From the NCBI GenBank assembly GCA_964583185.1, contig CAZOVL010000086.1, forward strand, positions 1 to 11,727: a stretch of DNA of 11,727 bases. The letters run 5' to 3'. Positions 6,409-11,727 of this stretch are shown here, piece by piece; position 1 is the first letter of the stretch, and each line of letters opens with the position of its first letter. Made by a program: the position numbers and the translations under genes. The notes beneath the pieces are model-generated. The model made no database searches. It had not been told where the DNA came from and worked only from the letters and a program-made list of their open reading frames with translations. Origin of the DNA: Bacteroides_E sp964583185. Lineage in GTDB: Bacteria; Bacteroidota; Bacteroidia; Bacteroidales; Bacteroidaceae.

Positions 6409-8421
6409 ATGAATATGCGTATAAAAAAATTATTCACAGGTGTTTTATTGGTTCTTTTAGTAAGTGCTTGCACTGGTACAGGTAAGGAGACCAATGTGTC
6501 AGAAAAATTAAACAAGAATCAAGAGGACTTTCCTAATCTATTGAAGATAAAAAATATTCCCAGTGAGATAAAAGATAGAAGTCCTTATGTATTTACTGAT
6601 TGTGGGGCTTGGGGAGCCTATGCCCTCCCCACACTTCAGAGCCGAAGAATATCGGGAGCTTTTATTGGACCTATGTTGATGAGTGGACAAGGGTGGGTAT
6701 CTAAGAGTTTAGCAATTCCTCATTTAACCTTAAATGATAAGAAGTTTGATTTCTTCTACGATTTAAAGGACACACAATATTTACCCGGAAAGTTGGTTCA
6801 GAAGTTTGGAAATGCAGAAGTGTCTATAACCTCTGAGTTGTGTTTCGCTTCCAGATATGAAGTTCTCATTAGAACTGTGATAAAGAATCTCGCCGATAAG
6901 GATGTTGACGTAAATCTCTCTTGGAGTGGAGACTTTTTTGCAGAAGATTTTCAGGTTTTTGTTTCGGAAAGCAGTTTTGAATACTTTGAGCCCACTCGAA
7001 ATGTAAAAATGAATCTTTTTAATGATAAAGTGGTTGATCGAAACTTTAAAGACGGAATTATTAATTCTACCGAAAAGAGTGAAACTTTACGACCCGGAGA
7101 GGAATATGTTTCTACTCAATCCATTTGGACTTATTTTGCCAACGAAAAGGTGTCTCCTTCAAGTGTTAATTTAGCCGCTTCAGATAAAATATTCACAGAA
7201 AACACTACACGTTGGAATGGATATTTGGCAAAGGTTCTTCAAAGAAAGAGTGATTTCATGGAAAATAATACCTATAGACACGTAGTGGTTAAAGCGATGG
7301 AGACCTTAAATACCAATTGGAGAGCTGCTCTCGATGATTTGCTTTATGATGGTTCTTATCCTTCATATATTGGATTTACAGGAGGTTTTTGGTCTTGGGA
7401 TTCTTGGAAAATTGCTTCTGCAGTAACTTTATTTAATCCTGAACTAGCTAAAAATGAAATGCGTTCTCTTTTTGCATATCAAGATAAAGAAACAGGAATG
7501 ATTCCTGATTATGTAAGTAGAAATAAGGCTAGAATTAACTGGCGTGATTCTAAGCCTCCTTTATCTGCTTGGGCGGTGACTAATATTTATAGAGAAACTC
7601 AAGATAAAGAGTTTGTTAAAGAAATGTTTGATAAACTGTTGCATTATCACGGATGGTGGTACACACATAGAGATAATAATCAAAATGGAATTTGTGAATA
7701 CGGCTCAACCGATGGAACGCTTGTAGCTGCTGCATGGGAAAGTGGAATGGACAATGGGGTGCGTTTTGATGATGCTAAAATGCTTAAGAACCAACCGGAT
7801 AAGGCTTGGTCTATGAATCAGGAAAACATCTGTTTAAATTCATTTTTATATGCTGAAAAAATGTATTTAATTCAATTGGCTAAGTTAATTGATAGGGAAG
7901 ACGATGTATCTAATCTTGAAGCAGAAGCGGCATATATCAAGGAGTATATTCAAACTCAGATGTATGATAAAGAGAGTGGATTCTTTTATGATAGAAATAT
8001 AGAAACAGGCGAGTTGGTGAAAGTGATGGGGGCAGAATGTTGGTTGCCTTTATGGGCTGGAGTAGCTACTCCGGATCAGGCTAAAGAGGTGTCTAAGAAA
8101 ATGCTTGATCCAAAGCATTTCTTCTCCATGGTTCCCTTAGGAACATTGGATGTAAGTCATCCTAAACTTAGACCTATAAACGGATACTGGAGAGGACCGG
8201 TATGGATTGATCAGGTTTATTTTGGTGTTACCGGATTGAAAAAATACGGAATGGTTGATGAGGCCAATCGCATCATTAAACAATATGTACATAATGCTTA
8301 TGGGCTAACAGGTGATGGTCCCATCCACGAGAACTATAATCCTTTAACAGGTGAACCTTTAAATGTACCACATTTTGGCTGGTCATCTGCAACAACCATT
8401 TTAATGCTCTTAAATTTATAA
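6409..8421 (+). CDS. GH63-family (YgjK-like) exo-alpha-glucosidase, lipoprotein
   Basis: A 670-residue predicted lipoprotein: the signal peptide ends in lipobox VSAC with Cys21. Residues about 40-275 form a beta-rich N-terminal domain; about 285-670 form an (alpha/alpha)6 barrel of GH63 type. Seen motifs are GFWSWDSWK (326-334), ESGMDNG (444-450), GYWRGPVW (592-599) and HENYNPLTGEP (640-650). By comparison with E. coli YgjK, Asp448 is the likely general acid and Glu641 the likely general base of an inverting mechanism. DNNQNGICE (422-430) has the D-x-N-x-N-x-x-x-E spacing I recall for the YgjK calcium site. Expected activity is release of a non-reducing alpha-glucose; linkage is not determined. 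The related GH37 trehalases share the general fold, but the motif set favours GH63. The gene begins 6 bp after susD and ends 4 bp before the GH2 gene, which implies translational coupling. A second in-frame ATG two codons in is equally possible. The protein should be anchored in the outer membrane, facing either side. Confidence 0.85.
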   Translation: MNMRIKKLFTGVLLVLLVSACTGTGKETNVSEKLNKNQEDFPNLLKIKNIPSEIKDRSPYVFTDCGAWGAYALPTLQSRRISGAFIGPMLMSGQGWVSKSLAIPHLTLNDKKFDFFYDLKDTQYLPGKLVQKFGNAEVSITSELCFASRYEVLIRTVIKNLADKDVDVNLSWSGDFFAEDFQVFVSESSFEYFEPTRNVKMNLFNDKVVDRNFKDGIINSTEKSETLRPGEEYVSTQSIWTYFANEKVSPSSVNLAASDKIFTENTTRWNGYLAKVLQRKSDFMENNTYRHVVVKAMETLNTNWRAALDDLLYDGSYPSYIGFTGGFWSWDSWKIASAVTLFNPELAKNEMRSLFAYQDKETGMIPDYVSRNKARINWRDSKPPLSAWAVTNIYRETQDKEFVKEMFDKLLHYHGWWYTHRDNNQNGICEYGSTDGTLVAAAWESGMDNGVRFDDAKMLKNQPDKAWSMNQENICLNSFLYAEKMYLIQLAKLIDREDDVSNLEAEAAYIKEYIQTQMYDKESGFFYDRNIETGELVKVMGAECWLPLWAGVATPDQAKEVSKKMLDPKHFFSMVPLGTLDVSHPKLRPINGYWRGPVWIDQVYFGVTGLKKYGMVDEANRIIKQYVHNAYGLTGDGPIHENYNPLTGEPLNVPHFGWSSATTILMLLNL

Positions 8422-8425
8422 AACT

Positions 8426-11400
8426 ATGCTAAGAAAAACAAGTATACTTTTAGGTTGTCTTTGTGCACTATCTATAACTCTTTATGCACAGTATGATGGG
8501 GCTCCTATGGAGAAACCTACTGAAATAACTAGCTCATCGCAAATAGAAACTGTTCAGAAACAAAAATATCCTCATTCGGATAACGATTGGGAGAATATGT
8601 ACATTTTACATAGAAACAGATTACAATCTGCTGCAACATTTCACTCCTTCGGAAGTAAGAAAATGGCAATGGATGGCGATAAAACAAAGGCTTCAAATTT
8701 CCTGTTATTAAATGGAAAGTGGAAGTTTAAATACGTAGATCGTTACGGCATACGTCCAATGGATTTTTATCAGGAGAATTTTGATGTTACAGGATGGGAT
8801 GATATTAATGTTCCTGCAAACTGGGAACTAGAGGGCTTTGGTTATCCTTTTTATGTAGGGTCAGGTTTTGGATTTAAAAGAAATCCTCCATTAATACCCG
8901 AAGATAATAGCCCTGTTGGTTCGTACAGAAGGACGTTTGAACTCCCTAAGGAGTGGAATAATAAGCAAATTGTTTTGCATTTTGGTAGCGTAGCTTCCGC
9001 TTTTTATGTTTGGATTAATGGTAAAGAGGTGGGATATGCACAAGATTCCAAAACTCCTTCAGAGTTTGATGTTACTCCTTATGTCCGCGAAGGCTTAAAC
9101 TCCATTTCTGTGCAGGTGTTTAAGTTTAGTGATGGCTATTACTTAGAAGATCAGGATTTCTGGCGTTTAGCAGGTATCCAAAGAGATGTATACCTTTATG
9201 GAAGAGAGAAAGTACATTTAAGAGACTTTGAAGTGGTGACCGATTTGGATGAGGATTATAAAGATGCCCAATTCAATCTCTATTTGGATGTGAGTGATGC
9301 TTCAAAAAAGAAAAACACGAAGGTAGAAATTGCTTATGAAGTATTGGATTCACAAGGTAAAGTGGTTATAAAAGGGGTAAAGAAAAATACACCCATTGAT
9401 AAAGAAATTCATTTTTCAGAGTTTGTTAAAGCTCCTAAACTTTGGAGTTCTGAACAACCTAATCTATATACTTTAAATATAAAATTAATAGCTAAAGGTC
9501 AATCCGAACAACATATTTCCCGGAAAATTGGGTTTAGAAAATATGAGGTAAAGCAAAAACGATTGATGGTTAATGGTACTCCCATATATATAAAAGGAGT
9601 GAACAGGCATGAACACGATCCTTACACAGGACACGTAGTAGATAGAGAGTCTATGTTGCTTGATATTAAATTGATGAAAGAGTTGAACATTAACTGTGTT
9701 AGAACCTCTCATTATCCTTGCGACCCTTTGTGGTACGAACTGTGTGATATTTATGGTCTTTTTGTGGTTGATGAGGCAAATATTGAAAGTCACGGTATGG
9801 GATATAAACCCGATATGGCATTAGCTAATCAGCCGGAATGGGAGAGTGCATTTATTGATCGGACAGAACGGATGTTTGAGCGGGATAAAAATCATCCGTC
9901 AATTATTATGTGGTCTTTAGGAAATGAAAGTGGTGAAGGAGTGAATTTTGCTGCTACCTATAATTGGCTTAAAACTCACGATAAGTCGGGGCGACCTGTT
10001 CACTCTGAAGATGGTATAAAGGGACCTAATACAGATGTGTATTGTCCAATGTATAAAAAAATTGATGTGCTGATTAATCACTCAATCTATATTCCTGAGA
10101 AACCTTTGATTTTATGTGAATATGCTCATGCTATGGGAAACAGTATGGGAAATCTGCAGGATTATTGGGATGTGATTGAAAGATATCCTTCATTACAAGG
10201 TGGACATATTTGGGACTGGGTGGATCAAGGTATAGCTGCTAAGGATGAAAAAGGAGTCTTTTATTGGGCTTATGGCGGCGACTTGGCTCCTGCAGGTACT
10301 CCAAGTAGTAGAAACTTCTGTATGAATGGAGTGGTAGCTGCAGATCGTTCATTCAAGCCTCACGCTCACGAGGTGCAAAAAGTGTATCAAAACATTGTTT
10401 TTGACTTGGCTGATTATCACAAAGGGTTAGTACGGTTGAAAAACAAATACCACTTCACTGATTTGTCTGAATTTAATTTTGAATGGATAGTAGAGGCTAA
10501 TGGCAAGGCTATTGGATCGGGTGTTCTGGAAAATGTGTCTTTGTCTCCGCAGCAGGATGAATTATTCCAAACGTCTTTCCCTGCTATTAATGGTGAACAA
10601 GGAGTGGAGTATTTCTTGAATTTATATGCTTTGGCAAAAAACGATAAAGGATTAATAAAGGCCGGAACTCGTTTAGCAAAAGAACAAATAGAATTGCCTT
10701 TTGGCAAAAAAGCGATAATGGAAAGCAATAAACAGTCTGATTATCGTGTGATTGAAGATGGTAATTTTGTCTTTGCTCAAGGTGCAGGTTATAAAATTGG
10801 CTGGGACAAAGAAAGTGGAAAATTGTGTTCTTATTTAGTGGATGGGGCAGAATGCATATTAGAACCCTTGCGTCCTAATTTTTGGAGGCCTTCCATTGAT
10901 AATGATTTGGGAAGTAAGCTTGCTACTATATGTACGCCTTGGAGAAATGCAGGAAGAGACTGTAAACTGATTTTATTTGATGTTTCTACTGAGGATGGAT
11001 TAACTCATGTTAAAACCATCTATCAGCTACCCTTTGATGATAAAGTTACTTTTTCCATCAATTATAAAGTGTTGCCTAAGGGAGAATTGTTGGTTTCTTG
11101 TGAATTTAATCCCTATTCCAGTAATTTGCCTGTGATACCAAGAATTGGTGTAACATTGGCATTAAAAGGTCAATACGACAATGTAGAGTGGTTTGGTAGA
11201 GGTCCATTTGAGAGTTATGTTGATAGATATACCAGTGCTTTTGTTGGTTTATATGAAGGTAAGGTTTGGGATCAATATTTTGCTTATGATCGACCACAGG
11301 AAAATGGGAACAAACTAGATGTTAGATGGATGAATTTAACCAATAACGAAGGGAAAGGACTGCAGGTAAAAGGAATGCCTCATTTGAGCTTAAGCGTTTA

Positions 11401-11617
11401 TAATTTTGAAACAGATGATTTGAGTGAAGTAGATGTGAAAAAGCATCAACGACATATGAATGATATTGTTAGAAAAGATATGGTGACCTGGAATATAGAC
11501 CTTAAGCAAATGGGACTAGGGGGTGATACTACTTGGGGTGCTTTTCCTCACGAGCAATATTTGGTACATCCTTTGAAAACTAGTTATGAATTTATACTAA
11601 AACCGGTTAAGAATTAA
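8426..11617 (+). CDS. GH2-family LacZ-type beta-galactosidase, secreted
   Basis: A 1063-residue enzyme with full-length LacZ architecture. A signal peptide (about 1-21, cleavage LYA/Q) predicts a periplasmic protein. The jelly-roll sugar-binding domain starts after the ENMYILHRNRLQSAATFHSF segment (56-75) and runs to about 260; an Ig-like domain follows to about 375, and the TIM barrel covers about 380-660. The acid/base is Glu501 in WSLGNESG and the nucleophile Glu565 in LILCEYAHAMGNS; both contexts are near-identical to E. coli LacZ Glu461 and Glu537. Glu454 and His456 in DEANIESHGM match the LacZ magnesium ligands, and His429 lies in the conserved SHYP. A beta-galactosidase small-chain domain occupies about 785-1060 and ends with GLGGDTTWG, whose Trp1037 corresponds to LacZ Trp999. 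Retaining exo-beta-galactosidase activity is the expected function. As last gene of the operon, 4 bp after the GH63 gene, it probably acts on the product left once glucose is removed. Some LacZ-like GH2 enzymes prefer other beta-glycosides, so the sugar is likely but not certain. Confidence 0.93.
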   Translation: MLRKTSILLGCLCALSITLYAQYDGAPMEKPTEITSSSQIETVQKQKYPHSDNDWENMYILHRNRLQSAATFHSFGSKKMAMDGDKTKASNFLLLNGKWKFKYVDRYGIRPMDFYQENFDVTGWDDINVPANWELEGFGYPFYVGSGFGFKRNPPLIPEDNSPVGSYRRTFELPKEWNNKQIVLHFGSVASAFYVWINGKEVGYAQDSKTPSEFDVTPYVREGLNSISVQVFKFSDGYYLEDQDFWRLAGIQRDVYLYGREKVHLRDFEVVTDLDEDYKDAQFNLYLDVSDASKKKNTKVEIAYEVLDSQGKVVIKGVKKNTPIDKEIHFSEFVKAPKLWSSEQPNLYTLNIKLIAKGQSEQHISRKIGFRKYEVKQKRLMVNGTPIYIKGVNRHEHDPYTGHVVDRESMLLDIKLMKELNINCVRTSHYPCDPLWYELCDIYGLFVVDEANIESHGMGYKPDMALANQPEWESAFIDRTERMFERDKNHPSIIMWSLGNESGEGVNFAATYNWLKTHDKSGRPVHSEDGIKGPNTDVYCPMYKKIDVLINHSIYIPEKPLILCEYAHAMGNSMGNLQDYWDVIERYPSLQGGHIWDWVDQGIAAKDEKGVFYWAYGGDLAPAGTPSSRNFCMNGVVAADRSFKPHAHEVQKVYQNIVFDLADYHKGLVRLKNKYHFTDLSEFNFEWIVEANGKAIGSGVLENVSLSPQQDELFQTSFPAINGEQGVEYFLNLYALAKNDKGLIKAGTRLAKEQIELPFGKKAIMESNKQSDYRVIEDGNFVFAQGAGYKIGWDKESGKLCSYLVDGAECILEPLRPNFWRPSIDNDLGSKLATICTPWRNAGRDCKLILFDVSTEDGLTHVKTIYQLPFDDKVTFSINYKVLPKGELLVSCEFNPYSSNLPVIPRIGVTLALKGQYDNVEWFGRGPFESYVDRYTSAFVGLYEGKVWDQYFAYDRPQENGNKLDVRWMNLTNNEGKGLQVKGMPHLSLSVYNFETDDLSEVDVKKHQRHMNDIVRKDMVTWNIDLKQMGLGGDTTWGAFPHEQYLVHPLKTSYEFILKPVKN

Positions 11618-11664
11618 TTTGTTTTTATAATTTGCATCTAAATAACGTGCTTTTGTTTAAAAAG

Positions 11665-11696
11665 AGAGAGGGAGTCTAATTTTAGACTCCCTCTCT
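11665..11696. terminator. Strong hairpin terminator, possibly bidirectional
   Basis: Fifteen perfect base pairs join 11665-11679 (AGAGAGGGAGTCTAA) with 11682-11696 across a minimal TT loop; the innermost A-T pairs probably open. It lies 47 bp after the GH2 stop. On the plus strand the downstream side is only moderately T-rich (TTACTATTATAGTTTTT), so termination may be weaker than the stem suggests. On the minus strand the hairpin is followed at once by CTTTTTAAAC, a better uridine tract, so it may also stop a converging transcript from a gene beyond the right edge. Confidence 0.75.
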
Positions 11697-11727
11697 TACT
11701 ATTATAGTTTTTGAGATTACTCTCTTG

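Noticed and set aside
6409..8421. Assignment of the (alpha/alpha)6 enzyme as a GH37 trehalase
   Set aside because: The GH37 signature segments were not recognised, while the DNNQNGICE, ESGMDNG and HENYNPLTGEP segments fit the YgjK branch of GH63 better.
9485..9793. Minus-strand open frame of about 100 codons inside the GH2 gene, and similar ones at 824-1060, 4003-4248, 10417-10728 and 11106-11297
   Set aside because: All lie wholly within strongly supported plus-strand genes, show no recognisable domain and have no promoter or leader of their own.
1..11727. Signs of mobile elements, CRISPR arrays, tRNA genes or recent foreign insertion
   Set aside because: No transposase, integrase, terminal repeats, repeat-spacer pattern or tRNA-like fold was seen, and base composition looks even across the genes.

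Overview
The window is a polysaccharide-utilization-type locus (PUL) from a member of the Bacteroidota. The lineage call rests on adjacent SusC and SusD homologues, a FecR-type anti-sigma factor with the Bacteroidota C-terminal domain, AT-rich DNA with A-rich rather than Shine-Dalgarno leaders on most genes, and a candidate promoter resembling the Bacteroides TTTG / TAnnTTTG type. The genus cannot be told from this sequence.

Layout. Positions 1-271 (minus strand) hold the N-terminal part of an ECF sigma factor whose gene runs off the left edge. A 193-bp divergent intergenic region (272-464) holds a candidate promoter, a perfect 7-bp inverted repeat and a 10-bp direct repeat. Five genes then follow on the plus strand: the FecR-type anti-sigma factor (465-1472), a SusC-type TonB-dependent transporter with an N-terminal STN signalling domain (1510-4872), a SusD-type lipoprotein (4891-6402), a GH63 (YgjK-like) lipoprotein glucosidase (6409-8421) and a LacZ-type GH2 beta-galactosidase with a signal peptide (8426-11617). 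Gaps between the five genes are 37, 18, 6 and 4 bp, so the last four and probably all five form one operon. A strong hairpin at 11665-11696 closes it.

How the parts work together. SusC/SusD should bind and import an oligosaccharide across the outer membrane. The STN domain of SusC, the FecR protein in the inner membrane and the ECF sigma factor form the standard trans-envelope relay that reports substrate to transcription. The two enzymes are both predicted exo-acting: an alpha-glucosidase and a beta-galactosidase. The simplest reading is a glycan with an alpha-glucose cap on a beta-galactose, removed in sequence. The substrate is not proven by the sequence; a Glc-alpha-Gal-beta unit, as found on collagen hydroxylysine, is a hypothesis only.

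All gene families here are known. The points most worth following up are the enzyme pairing, the head-to-head arrangement of sigma and anti-sigma genes, and the symmetrical and repeated motifs in the divergent promoter region. I found no RNA gene, mobile element or CRISPR array, and no stretch over 300 bases without a gene.
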